A stretch of DNA of 32,022 nucleotides from Luminiphilus sp. GTDB taxonomy: Bacteria > Pseudomonadota > Gammaproteobacteria > Pseudomonadales > Halieaceae. Within the stretch, counting starts at the first letter, position 1. Every line of letters starts with the position of its first letter. The DNA is taken from positions 1 to 32,022 of the forward strand of contig JAQXAF010000063.1 of NCBI GenBank assembly GCA_029253085.1. Direction: 5' to 3'. Below, piece by piece: positions 16,305 to 26,619 of this stretch. The position numbers and the translations under genes were made by a program. Under the pieces are notes generated by a model. It was not told the origin of the DNA and searched no databases. It was given only the letters and a program-made list of their open reading frames with translations.

Positions 16305-16963
16305 TGACCAGCTCCTGCCACGAGCCTTCCAGCTTTCAAAGTTACAATGCGGTGGCGTAATCTCGAGATCAAAGCAAGATCATGGCTTGCTACGATGACG
16401 GTCACGCCAACACGATTAAACGCCTCGAATAACCCCATAATCTCGGCCGAAAGCTGTGGATCAAGATTACCCGTAGGTTCATCGGCGATCAAAAATCGAG
16501 GCCTTGCAACAACAGCGCGAGCAATGCCCAGCCGCTGCTGCTCACCACCGGACAAAACCGCTGGGTTAGCTTTTTCTCTTCCCAGAAGTCCAACCTTATC
16601 GAGAGCCGCCCGAGTCCTGCGCTGAATATCACGGGGCCGAAAACCCGCTATCTCTAAAGGTAAGGCGACATTTTCAAGAACAGACCTGTCGTACAGCAGT
16701 TGATGATCCTGAAACACAATCCCGAATTCACCCCGATATCGACCGATATTGCGCCCTTTAATCCGCGCTGTATCACGACCGTCAACTCGCAGGGAGCCCA
16801 TAGAAGCGCGTTCCAGCAACATGAGTAGACGCAAAAAGGTTGTCTTACCTGCCCCCGAATGACCGGTGAGAAATACCATTTCACCTGTGCCGATCGTAAG
16901 TGACACGTCACGTAGAGCATCATGGTCCACGTAACGCTTACTCACTCGGTTAAATTCAATCAC
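16301..16963 (-). CDS. ftsE: cell division ATP-binding protein FtsE
   Basis: FtsE is the ATPase of FtsEX; ATP hydrolysis drives activation of septal wall hydrolases through FtsX. The 220-residue product has Walker [10 protein letters not shown] (about residues 34-42; most relatives have GPSGAGKST), the Q-loop [11 protein letters not shown], the signature [14 protein letters not shown] and Walker [13 protein letters not shown], followed by the switch His in VIVASHD. It starts three bases after ftsY and overlaps ftsX by four, so the three genes are one operon. Confidence 0.96.
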   Translation of the reverse strand: MIEFNRVSKRYVDHDALRDVSLTIGTGEMVFLTGHSGAGKTTFLRLLMLLERASMGSLRVDGRDTARIKGRNIGRYRGEFGIVFQDHQLLYDRSVLENVALPLEIAGFRPRDIQRRTRAALDKVGLLGREKANPAVLSGGEQQRLGIARAVVARPRFLIADEPTGNLDPQLSAEIMGLFEAFNRVGVTVIVASHDLALISRLRHRIVTLKAGRLVAGAGQ

Positions 16964-16966
16964 GGG

Positions 16967-17992
16967 CTACATTCGCTCACTTTCAAATAACGCGTTAACA
17001 AAAGCGGTGGCATTAAAGGGTTGAAGATCTGTCACGCCCTCACCAATACCCACAAATCGAATCGGTCGCGCCAACTTCTGCGCGATCGCAAAAATCACAC
17101 CTCCACGAGCGGTACCGTCCAGTTTGCTGAGTGCAATCCCGGTGACGCCCACAGTCCTGTCAAACTCTGCTGCCTGAGATACCGCGTTTTGACCAGTACC
17201 CGCATCGAGCACCAGCAACGTTTCGTGGGGTGCCTGAGGATCGATCTTCTGCATCACTCTGACAACTTTTTCTAGCTCATCCATCAAATGGCTTTTGTTC
17301 TGTAGCCTACCAGCCGTATCAGCTATCAGGATATCGACCCCTCTAGCCTGGGCCGCTTGCAATGCATCAAACAAAACCGAAGCGCTGTCAGCACCGGTGT
17401 GCTGCGCAATCACTGGCACGTCATTACGCTCGCCCCAGGCTTGGAGCTGTTCAACCGCAGCAGCTCGAAATGTGTCTCCAGCAGCCAACATAACCTGCTT
17501 ACCCTGTGCTTTAAAGCGGTGGGCAAGCTTGCCGATTGTGGTGGTTTTACCCGCACCATTTACCCCGACGACCAGTATCACGAAGGGTTTCTTATCGTCA
17601 GTTGCCAAGGGTTGCTCGCAAGGGCGCAGAATATCAAGCAGTGCCGATTTAGTTGCCTCCATGACTGCAGCGCCGTCCGAAAGTTCTTTTCGAGAAACTC
17701 TCTCAGTAATCGCCGAGACAATGCGTTGGGTGGCTTCTATACCCACATCAGCCGTTAACAACTGCTCTTCTAAGGCCTCCAAGACGTCTTCGTCGATCGC
17801 CTTGCGCCCCAAAAAAAGCGCGCCAATACCACTGGAAAACTGGCCGCCGGTACGACTCAGGCCGCGGCGAAAACGAGAGTACAAACCTGGCTCTTCGACG
17901 GGGAGAGCCACTGCTGGAGCCGCGCTTGTCGTATCCAGTGGTTGGCTCTGTGTTGGCTTGTCAGGTTTTTCTTTGCGCCCAAAGAATTTCAT
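16967..17992 (-). CDS. ftsY: signal recognition particle receptor FtsY
   Basis: FtsY is the SRP receptor GTPase that delivers ribosomes carrying membrane proteins to the translocon. The 341-residue product starts MKFFGRKEK, has a short charged A region, then the N domain and the G domain with GVNGAGKTTTIGKLA (G1), DTFRAAAVEQL (insertion box region), DTAGRLQNKSHLMDEL (G3), SKLDGTARGG (G4) and the final GIGEGVTDLQPF. ATG 17992 is preferred to an upstream ATG at 18019 because MKFFGRK fits the family. It heads the ftsY-ftsE-ftsX run and is divergent from rsmD. Confidence 0.95.
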   Translation of the reverse strand: MKFFGRKEKPDKPTQSQPLDTTSAAPAVALPVEEPGLYSRFRRGLSRTGGQFSSGIGALFLGRKAIDEDVLEALEEQLLTADVGIEATQRIVSAITERVSRKELSDGAAVMEATKSALLDILRPCEQPLATDDKKPFVILVVGVNGAGKTTTIGKLAHRFKAQGKQVMLAAGDTFRAAAVEQLQAWGERNDVPVIAQHTGADSASVLFDALQAAQARGVDILIADTAGRLQNKSHLMDELEKVVRVMQKIDPQAPHETLLVLDAGTGQNAVSQAAEFDRTVGVTGIALSKLDGTARGGVIFAIAQKLARPIRFVGIGEGVTDLQPFNATAFVNALFESERM

Positions 17993-18081
17993 GGCAACGT
18001 ACTCATTACAGTTTGACATTCAGTTGGTGATTGGGCCCGGCCCTCAGCCCAACATGGTAGCACTGCGTCGAGGGAGCAGAC

Positions 18082-18672
18082 ATGCGCAAAGAGGCAATTA
18101 GACACAGTAGTGGTCGACTGCGCATCATTGGGGGGGAGTGGCGAGGCCGAAAACTCAGCTTTCCTGAACAAGTTACCCATCTGCGTCCTACACCGGACAG
18201 AGTCAGAGAAACACTTTTTGACTGGCTTACGAGCCGCATTCACGGTGCCCACTGTCTGGATCTTTTTGCCGGTAGCGGCGCCCTGGGACTCGAAGCCCTA
18301 TCAAGGGGGGCAAGCCACTGCACGTTTGTCGACAATGCCAATGTGGCAACCGACGTGATTCGCCGTCATCTTAGTGATTTAGATGCCCGTGACCGCGCCA
18401 CCATCGTTTGTGGCGATGCCCTCCAGTGGCAGGGCCGCGCACCCGCCGATATTGTTTTCCTTGATCCTCCCTACTCGGCGGATTTAGTTGGCATCGCACT
18501 ACACCACCTGCTAACACAGGGTTTGCTAGCTAGCGACGCAAGGGTTTATGTTGAGCTAGAGCGCAACCAGGCGCCCCCTGACCTGCCGACTTCCTTAGAG
18601 GTCATTCGAGACAAAATCGCGGGGAGTGTTCGTTATCAGCTGCTGGCAGTTTCGGATAATGTTTGTCTGTAG
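18082..18672 (+). CDS. rsmD: 16S rRNA (guanine966-N2)-methyltransferase
   Basis: RsmD methylates G966 of 16S rRNA. The 196-residue product begins with the conserved LRIIGGEWRGRKLSF and LRPTPDRVRETLFDWL, then the SAM motif CLDLFAGSGALGLEALSRGA (about residues 59-78) and the catalytic DPPY (about 132-135). GGGAG lies eight bases before the ATG. It is divergent from ftsY, the usual arrangement. In the 89-base gap between them TTGACA (18013-18018) looks like a -35, but no -10 follows at the right distance. Confidence 0.95.
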   Translation: MRKEAIRHSSGRLRIIGGEWRGRKLSFPEQVTHLRPTPDRVRETLFDWLTSRIHGAHCLDLFAGSGALGLEALSRGASHCTFVDNANVATDVIRRHLSDLDARDRATIVCGDALQWQGRAPADIVFLDPPYSADLVGIALHHLLTQGLLASDARVYVELERNQAPPDLPTSLEVIRDKIAGSVRYQLLAVSDNVCL

Positions 18673-18709
18673 ACGGTCCGTTGTGTACATTCAGCGCGAT
18701 TAGGGCTAA

Positions 18710-20013
<1,304 letters not shown>

Positions 20014-20027
20014 AACTAGGCAGACAG

Positions 20028-20060
20028 AAAAAACCCCGGGACTGAAGACAGCACCGGGGT
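20028..20060 (-). terminator. rho-independent terminator after rpmB-rpmG
   Basis: Read on the minus strand, ACCCCGG and CCGGGGT form a 7-bp GC-rich stem around a 14-base loop, followed directly by a run of T (20028-20033). It lies 24 bases after the rpmG stop and 15 bases before the mutM start, and is the clearest terminator in the window. Confidence 0.85.
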
Positions 20061-20083
20061 AGTTTCAAAGGAAATCGCAAGCT

Positions 20084-20239
20084 CTATTTGATCTTGCCTT
20101 CCTTGTAGATCACGTGTTGCCTCGCCACTGGGTCAAACTTCTTCATTTCCAGCTTTTCTGGCATGGTGCGCTTGTTCTTATCGGTCGTGTAAAAATGACC
20201 GGTACCCGCTGTTGAGTTCATGCGAATCTTTTCACGCAT
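20084..20239 (-). CDS. rpmG: 50S ribosomal protein L33
   Basis: This 51-residue protein reads [19 protein letters not shown] at the start and ends VIYKEGKIK, matching bacterial L33 of the large ribosomal subunit. It lacks the CxxC pairs of zinc-binding L33, so it is the zinc-free form, as is usual in gammaproteobacteria. It follows rpmB by 12 bases and is followed by a strong terminator. AAGGAGA lies upstream of the ATG. Confidence 0.97.
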   Translation of the reverse strand: MREKIRMNSTAGTGHFYTTDKNKRTMPEKLEMKKFDPVARQHVIYKEGKIK

Positions 20240-20251
20240 ATCAATTCTCCT

Positions 20252-20488
20252 TTAAACTTTTTCACCACGGGAACGCAATTCGGCAAGCACGGTATCGATA
20301 CCGCGCTTATCGATAATACGCATCCCTTTAGGGGATACACGAAGAGAAACGAAACGCTTCTCGGACTCAACCCAAAACCTATGGTTGTGAAGGTTTGGGA
20401 GAAAACGACGACGTGTTCGGTTCTTGGCGTGAGACACGTTGTTACCGGTTACCGGGCGTTTGCCGGTAACTTGACAGACTCGAGACAT
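20252..20488 (-). CDS. rpmB: 50S ribosomal protein L28
   Basis: The 78-residue protein begins [20 protein letters not shown] and contains [20 protein letters not shown] and the final [10 protein letters not shown], all standard for L28 of the large subunit. ATG 20488 is chosen; a longer in-frame reading to 20536 has no family match. It forms the usual rpmB-rpmG pair. A candidate promoter lies at 20527-20555, between it and the radC stop. Confidence 0.97.
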   Translation of the reverse strand: MSRVCQVTGKRPVTGNNVSHAKNRTRRRFLPNLHNHRFWVESEKRFVSLRVSPKGMRIIDKRGIDTVLAELRSRGEKV

Positions 20489-20526
20489 GATTAAACCCGT
20501 CGCAGGACACTGAAAAAAGGGTGCGC

Positions 20527-20555
20527 AACATACCAAAGCCCCGGCTTTACCGCAA
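20527..20555 (-). promoter_or_regulatory. candidate sigma-70 promoter of rpmBG with a palindrome in its spacer
   Basis: On the minus strand TTGCGG (20550-20555) and TATGTT (20527-20532) are separated by exactly 17 bases. The spacer contains AAAGCCGGGGCTTT (20535-20548), an inverted repeat. The palindrome could instead be a weak end signal for radC, whose stop is 15 bases upstream, but no T-run follows it. Confidence 0.4.
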
Positions 20556-20562
20556 GCCTTAG

Positions 20563-21240
20563 TCAGCGGAATCCCGCTAATCCCTCAGAGGCCATCGACA
20601 GAAACCGCCCTTGAGCCACGATTAAGTGATCGAGAAGCTCTATGTCTAGGAGATCTAGGGCGTGGCGGAGCCGCTCTGTAAGCTGTATATCGGCTGCACT
20701 CGGAGCCAGGCAACCAGAGGGGTGATTATGCGCAACAATCAGGGCTGAAGCGCTTAATTTTAGCGCCATTGCTACGATTTCTCGAGGGTATACGGGCGCG
20801 GCATTCAGCGTGCCGACAAACATATCACGAACCACCAGCAACTGACGTTGGGTGTCAAGGAATAAGCACGTAAACACCTCTCGAGACTGTAACAAGTAAT
20901 GATGTTGCAGGTATTCGTAGCAGCTCCTAGGATCTTTCAGCGGCGCTCGCTCAAATAGCTGCTCCTCTGCGAGCCGTGTTGCCAATAAAAGTGCGCAGCT
21001 AAGCTGACGACATCGCTGGCGATCCACGCCCGTGAGCGGTTTATCGCTGTTCAGCAACGACGCCATGCTTTCAAGCAGTGACCCGCGATGCTGGCTCAAA
21101 TAATGCGCGATCTCTACAGCAGCGGCCCCACCCGGTAACCCAAGAGCTGCAGCCAATAAATCGGCATCACTGCCCAAAAAGTCACTTTTAGACCTGTCCC
21201 ACAGTAATGAAATGCTAAATGTGTCCAAAAAGCGCTCCAA
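20563..21240 (-). CDS. radC: RadC family JAB/MPN domain protein
   Basis: The 225-residue protein has the C-terminal RadC domain with the JAMM metal motif [14 protein letters not shown] (about residues 168-181) and [16 protein letters not shown]. The N-terminal part (about 1-95) keeps the helical layout of the family but lacks the usual RPREKLL start and is clearly divergent. RadC was long called a DNA repair protein; that role is doubtful, and a metalloprotease-like or DNA-associated function has been suggested. The gene is divergent from coaBC across 40 bases, as in Pseudomonas. Confidence 0.9.
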   Translation of the reverse strand: MERFLDTFSISLLWDRSKSDFLGSDADLLAAALGLPGGAAAVEIAHYLSQHRGSLLESMASLLNSDKPLTGVDRQRCRQLSCALLLATRLAEEQLFERAPLKDPRSCYEYLQHHYLLQSREVFTCLFLDTQRQLLVVRDMFVGTLNAAPVYPREIVAMALKLSASALIVAHNHPSGCLAPSAADIQLTERLRHALDLLDIELLDHLIVAQGRFLSMASEGLAGFR

Positions 21241-21280
21241 GTGCTAGGGTTCAGGGTATTCTCCGGGTTAGCGCGATCTA

Positions 21281-22531
21281 ATGGGACACCTTCACAATCG
21301 GAACATCATCATCGGTGTCACAGGCGGCATTGCTGCCTACAAAATCGCCGAATTGATCCGCCTGCTACGAGGTGATGGTGCCGCAGTACGCGTCATTATG
21401 TCCCGAGGTGCGCAGGCCTTCGTCACGCCCCTCACCCTACAATCGCTATCTGGCCACCCAGTTCACACCGAGCTTCTCGATGAAACAGCGGAAATGGGTA
21501 TGGGGCATATCGAGCTCGCACGGTGGGCCGATGCCTTTCTCGTAGCGCCCGCGACGGCCGACGCGGTGGCCAGGCTTGCTGCAGGACGCGCAGATGACCT
21601 CCTAACGACAGCAGCTTTAGCGACTCCAGCACCTTTGTTTGTTGCTCCCGCCATGAACCAGCAGATGTGGAACAATGCGGCAACTTCAGCAAATATTCAG
21701 ACCCTCACAAATCGCGGTGTAAACATCATTGGCCCAGATGCTGGTGAACAAGCCTGCGGTGATGTCGGTGCTGGCCGGCTAACTGAGCCCGCAGATATTA
21801 GAGCTGAAATCAGTGCCCACTTTCCCAATAGAGCATTGGAAGGCAAACGCGTTGTGATTACGGCAGGCCCCACCCGGGAACCGTTAGACCCGGTGCGGTA
21901 CCTATCGAATCACAGCTCGGGAAAAATGGGCTTTGCCCTGGCTCAAGCTGCCGCTGAAGCTGGCGCGGAGACTATTTTAATTGCCGGTCCTGTCATGCTG
22001 GACACTCCCGACGGCGTGACTCGTGTGAATATAGAGACGGCAGGGCAAATGCATGAAGCCTGCATGGAGCAGATCCATGAATCCACAGATCTATTTGTCG
22101 GTAGCGCTGCGGTCGCAGACTATCGAGCGGAGTTCAACGCACCACAGAAAATCAAAAAAGTGGGCGATACACTAAACCTAAGCCTAATTCGAAATCCGGA
22201 TATCATTACGGAAGTCGCCAAATCCACTCATCGCCCGTCGCTGGTTGTCGGATTTGCTGCAGAAACTGAGCACCTCATGGAGCATGCAGAAGCTAAACGT
22301 GTCGCCAAAGGACTCGATGTCGTCGTTGCAAATGATGTCAGTCGCGCCGACATAGGCTTTAACAGCGACACCAACATGGTGACTTGGCTGGATAACGCAG
22401 GACATGAAGTTATCCCCTTAACCACTAAGCAGAATCTGGCAAGGCTTTTAATCGCGCGGTGTAGTAAACGGCTGTCATCGACGAGTGATAGTGACGACAA
22501 AATACCTGCGAAAATGGAGGGTGACCGTTGA
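21281..22531 (+). CDS. coaBC: bifunctional phosphopantothenoylcysteine decarboxylase / phosphopantothenate-cysteine ligase
   Basis: CoaBC (Dfp) makes 4'-phosphopantetheine from phosphopantothenate and cysteine. The 416-residue product has an FMN decarboxylase half (about residues 1-185) with GVTGGIAAYKIAELIRLL, APAMNQQMWNN and the catalytic Cys in ACGDVGAGRL, and a ligase half (from about 190) with TAGPTREPLDPVRYLSNHSS and AAVADYR. With coaD in the same window two CoA steps are covered. It converges with nothing; the next gene starts inside its stop codon region (TTGA). In most relatives dut follows, here it does not. Confidence 0.96.
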   Translation: MGHLHNRNIIIGVTGGIAAYKIAELIRLLRGDGAAVRVIMSRGAQAFVTPLTLQSLSGHPVHTELLDETAEMGMGHIELARWADAFLVAPATADAVARLAAGRADDLLTTAALATPAPLFVAPAMNQQMWNNAATSANIQTLTNRGVNIIGPDAGEQACGDVGAGRLTEPADIRAEISAHFPNRALEGKRVVITAGPTREPLDPVRYLSNHSSGKMGFALAQAAAEAGAETILIAGPVMLDTPDGVTRVNIETAGQMHEACMEQIHESTDLFVGSAAVADYRAEFNAPQKIKKVGDTLNLSLIRNPDIITEVAKSTHRPSLVVGFAAETEHLMEHAEAKRVAKGLDVVVANDVSRADIGFNSDTNMVTWLDNAGHEVIPLTTKQNLARLLIARCSKRLSSTSDSDDKIPAKMEGDR

Positions 22532-24990
22532 GCGCCGAGCAAAAAGGCCAAAGAGACGGAGAAGTGACCAGTGAAGGTGACAGCCTCAGAGGGCTGCTTT
22601 ATCGGGCGGGTCTTATCGTCCTCGCGCCAGCTTTGCTCGCATTTTTTTGGTTAGGCCTTGTTCGGGAACCACTGATTCAATCCGGTACCGCAACCAACCT
22701 CGCCCAAGCCACCGTGGAAAGCCGCGCTGATATCTTGGGTCTGTATATACAAGACCTTGAATTGCGCATCGATGTGCTGACGCTCCAGCTAGGAGACGAG
22801 ACCGAATCACAAGATTTAGCATACGCTGCGTTGAGCTTCCCCGATGCAGACGCCGTCTCATTTATTCCTCTAGACGACTTGGGTACGGTCAGTATCAGCC
22901 CCGGAGATTATGGCCTGCGCTCCCATATCGATATCGATATCGTTCGCCGTGCTTTTGGCGGGGAAGATCCAGCTCCAGAGCTTGTTGTTGTTGATGACGC
23001 AGCTTACACACTGTTTGCTCGGGGGTTGGGCAACCCCGTTAAAGGCGTTTTTATCGTTGAAGTCAGTCAACGTCGGCTAGCAAAACTGATTGCACCCGGT
23101 AGCGAGGGGCAGTATCGCATTATTCAGGATCTGCCCGGCGCCGGTAGCGCTACGGTTGCTGGAACTTTGCGCGGTGAACCCCTAGTGCATGCTGGTGTTT
23201 CGGGTACGCTTTGGAAGGTAGAATTTTCCCCCAACCCAGAGTGGCTCTCCGCTGCTCAGCCCAGTTGGTGGGGGCTTATTATCTCGGTAATCATCGCCCT
23301 AACAGGAATATTATCGGGCTTTTATCTACTCATTCAACGATCAGAACAGCTGCTAAAATTGGAGGTCCGACGGATACTTGAAGCGGCCGAGTTGCGCACG
23401 CCACTTCGAGTGACGGTGCCGGCCTTGACCCCAGTCGCCAAAATGTTGCGACAGCTAAGCTTACTCAGTCGCCGCCAGTTAGTACTTCAGGCTCGACGAG
23501 AAGCGACTCGGGAAGATTTAGGTGGAACAGCCTCCAAGGACTCAGATGTCCCGATGCCTGAGCCCACCGAAAGCCAGCAAGCGCCAGGCGAGCCGTTAAC
23601 CGATCACGAGCCACAACCCGATAGCGATGAAATTCCCGTTCATATTTTCAGGTCGGGCAGTATTCGTGGCGACGTGGAGACAGAGTTAACCGAGGCGCTT
23701 ATAGAGAGCATTGGGCAAGCCTTGGCCGTTATGTGCGGTGACCGTAATATCCAAACGCTTGTTGTCGCCCACGACTCTCGTCCAAGCAGCAAACAAATCC
23801 GAACGGTTTTAGTCAAAGCCCTGTTGGCGAGCGGCCGCGATGTGATTGATGTCGGCGAGATACCGACCCCCGCTTTTTACTTTGCAACACACGAGGCTGA
23901 AACCGATTCAGGGATCATGATCACTGGCGGTCACGGGGGTGAACAGTTCAATGGTTTCAAAATTATTTTCCATAGGAAGTTGCTGTCCGGTGTAGGAATC
24001 GACGAGATTCTTGCAACCATTCGCTCTAGGAAGACGACGCAAGGCTCGGGTCGCACGATTCGATCCCGTATTGAAGCGGACTATATCGATCGTATCGCAA
24101 TGGATGTCTCATTAGCCCTGCCATTAAAAGTCGTGGTTGATAACGACTTCGGTACGGCCGCTCGTATTACCACGCCGCTGCTCGAAGCGCTGGACTGTGA
24201 CTTGGTAAGCCTCAACTCACCAGAGGAAGGACCGCGTCCATCAGAACGCACACTCGAAGAGGCTCTGGAGTCTCTGGGAGAGCAGGTAAGGGCGGAGAGC
24301 GCAGATCTAGGTGTACTTTTTGATAGTGACGGAGATCGACTCTACACCGTGACAGAGGCCGGTATTGCCGTAGGCAACGACTTACTCCTGATGCTATTTG
24401 CAAGGGATATGCTCGAGCGCAATCCCGGCGCCGATGTGGTTTATGACATTCAATGTACTCGGCAATTCGCCCCTTTTGTGACTCGGGCCGGAGGCAGGGC
24501 GCAAATGTCACGATCTGGTCAGGCCTTTATTCAAGAGAAAATGCTTCAATCAAAAGCGCTTTTGGCTGGCGATTTATCTGGACACCTGTTCTTCGCAGAG
24601 CGCTGGTATGGCTTTGACGATGCGCCATATGCCATGGCCCGCTTGCTAGAAATTCTTGCCACGGCAAGCTCCGGGTTCGGCGATATTGTTGCTGCATTAC
24701 CGCAGTCAAGCAGCACCCCCGCAATCCACATAGCCTTAGAAAGCAGAATCCGTAAAAAAATCATGCGTACCTTGGTAAGCAATGCCGACTTCCCGGGGGC
24801 CCGAATCACAACGCTGGATGGTCTTCGTGTTGACTATGCCGATGGCTGGGGCCTTGTCCACAACTCAACTACCGAGTCAGCGCTATCTCTCCGTTTTGAG
24901 GGAAACGATGATGCGAGCCTTGAGCGTGTCAAAGGGGTTTTGCGAAAAGCCATAGCTGACGCAGAACCCGGCATTGAGTTGCCCTTCTGA
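22528..24990 (+). CDS. membrane-anchored AlgC-like protein with a degenerate phosphohexomutase domain
   Basis: The 820-residue product has a short cytoplasmic start, a membrane helix (about 24-45), a periplasmic domain (about 46-243), a second helix (about 246-268), a helical charged linker (270-370) and a C-terminal domain (about 370-820) clearly homologous to AlgC phosphomannomutase/phosphoglucomutase. Long AlgC forms in Pseudomonas share this layout. Active-site residues are altered: the phosphoserine loop TGSHNP is TGGHGG (Gly468 for the catalytic Ser), GEMSGH is GDLSGH (681-686), the R-x-S-N phosphate loop is HNSTTES (778-784), and the sugar-loop region reads MSRSGQ where AlgC has MWKTGH. 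The metal loop DSDGDR (599-604) is kept. Start TTG 22528 follows GGAGG by seven bases and overlaps the coaBC stop. It is probably a pseudoenzyme; the true mutase would be encoded elsewhere. Confidence 0.85.
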   Translation: MSAEQKGQRDGEVTSEGDSLRGLLYRAGLIVLAPALLAFFWLGLVREPLIQSGTATNLAQATVESRADILGLYIQDLELRIDVLTLQLGDETESQDLAYAALSFPDADAVSFIPLDDLGTVSISPGDYGLRSHIDIDIVRRAFGGEDPAPELVVVDDAAYTLFARGLGNPVKGVFIVEVSQRRLAKLIAPGSEGQYRIIQDLPGAGSATVAGTLRGEPLVHAGVSGTLWKVEFSPNPEWLSAAQPSWWGLIISVIIALTGILSGFYLLIQRSEQLLKLEVRRILEAAELRTPLRVTVPALTPVAKMLRQLSLLSRRQLVLQARREATREDLGGTASKDSDVPMPEPTESQQAPGEPLTDHEPQPDSDEIPVHIFRSGSIRGDVETELTEALIESIGQALAVMCGDRNIQTLVVAHDSRPSSKQIRTVLVKALLASGRDVIDVGEIPTPAFYFATHEAETDSGIMITGGHGGEQFNGFKIIFHRKLLSGVGIDEILATIRSRKTTQGSGRTIRSRIEADYIDRIAMDVSLALPLKVVVDNDFGTAARITTPLLEALDCDLVSLNSPEEGPRPSERTLEEALESLGEQVRAESADLGVLFDSDGDRLYTVTEAGIAVGNDLLLMLFARDMLERNPGADVVYDIQCTRQFAPFVTRAGGRAQMSRSGQAFIQEKMLQSKALLAGDLSGHLFFAERWYGFDDAPYAMARLLEILATASSGFGDIVAALPQSSSTPAIHIALESRIRKKIMRTLVSNADFPGARITTLDGLRVDYADGWGLVHNSTTESALSLRFEGNDDASLERVKGVLRKAIADAEPGIELPF

Positions 24991-25033
24991 TATGATGGTG
25001 ATTAAACGACCCACCTATTCACATTTAGAGTAG

Positions 25034-25924
<891 letters not shown>

Positions 25925-25932
25925 CGCATAAT

Positions 25933-25962
25933 AATTTTTAGCTCTAAGGGCTATTAAAAATT
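25933..25962 (+). terminator. AT-rich hairpin after argB, probable terminator
   Basis: AATTTTTA (25933-25940) and TAAAAATT (25955-25962) pair across GCTCTAAGGGCTAT, with a further GC pair possible inside. It begins nine bases after the argB stop. The stem is AT-rich, so it may be weak. A second inverted repeat, CTAGCC-N9-GGCTAG (25966-25986), follows closely and may belong to the slmA promoter region. Confidence 0.5.
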
Positions 25963-26018
25963 GCACTAGCCTCCGTCTATGGCTAGCATGAAAGTGACTT
26001 TCGCTGGATCAATCGTCC

Positions 26019-26618
26019 ATGGCAAACTCAAAATTAGGACGCCGGGATCAAATCTTGCAGGCATTAGCAGCGATGCTTGAGCAAGGCCCAGATACTCGCA
26101 TCACGACGGCTAGGCTCGCCAAGGAGGTTGGCGTGTCTGAAGCTGCCCTTTATCGGCATTTTCCCTCTAAAACTAAAATGTTTGAGGCGCTGATAGAGTT
26201 TGTCGAGGTGACCTTGTTCACGCGAATCAGCCGGATTACTGAGGACAAACAAAATAGCTTGGACTGCTGCTATCGAATTCTCGAGCTATTGTTGGGGTTT
26301 TGCGAGCGAAATCCGGGCATTACTCGCATTCTCCACGGCGAGGCCCTGCAGGGAGAGTCCGAACGATTACATCTTCGTGTTGCACAACTCTTTGACCGCA
26401 TCGAAACACAGCTGCGTACCGTTTTAAGAGAGGCTGAAGTCAAAGAACAGCTGAGACCCACAATATTACTCGCCGACAGTGCCAGCTTGTTATTGGCCAC
26501 GGCTGAAGGAAGAATCTCACAGTTTGTCCGCAGCGGATTCAAGCGTTCACCTCTACAAAGCTGGGACAAACAGTGGGCGCTGTTGTCAGTCGACCTAATG
26601 CGGCCCGTGCCCGCCTAA
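26019..26618 (+). CDS. slmA: nucleoid occlusion factor SlmA (TetR family)
   Basis: SlmA binds DNA sites across the chromosome and blocks FtsZ assembly over the nucleoid. The 199-residue product starts with a TetR-type helix-turn-helix (RRDQILQALAAML, then ARLAKEVGVSEAALYRHFPS about residues 31-50), continues with FEALIEFVEVTLFTRI and ILELLLGFCERNPGITRIL, and ends EGRISQFVRSGFKRSP, all typical of SlmA and not of other TetR proteins. In E. coli it sits between dut and pyrE; here between argB and pyrE. No SlmA-binding site (GTGAGTACTCAC type) was seen nearby. It converges with the next gene with one base between stops. Confidence 0.95.
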   Translation: MANSKLGRRDQILQALAAMLEQGPDTRITTARLAKEVGVSEAALYRHFPSKTKMFEALIEFVEVTLFTRISRITEDKQNSLDCCYRILELLLGFCERNPGITRILHGEALQGESERLHLRVAQLFDRIETQLRTVLREAEVKEQLRPTILLADSASLLLATAEGRISQFVRSGFKRSPLQSWDKQWALLSVDLMRPVPA

Positions 26619-26619
26619 C

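Noticed and set aside
18013-18018. TTGACA, a perfect -35 hexamer in the ftsY/rsmD divergent gap
   Set aside because: No -10-like hexamer lies 15-19 bases downstream on the plus strand; the following bases are GC-rich and form TTGGGC/GCCCAA.
14379-18019. Possible sigma-32 promoter CCCCCTATT before rpoH (self-activation)
   Set aside because: No CTTGAA-type -35 at 12-16 bases upstream; kept only as a remark beside the CIRCE site.
17295-18101. Long plus-strand open frame of 268 codons opposite ftsY
   Set aside because: It lies wholly antisense to a well-conserved gene, has no recognisable domain and is explained by codon use of ftsY.
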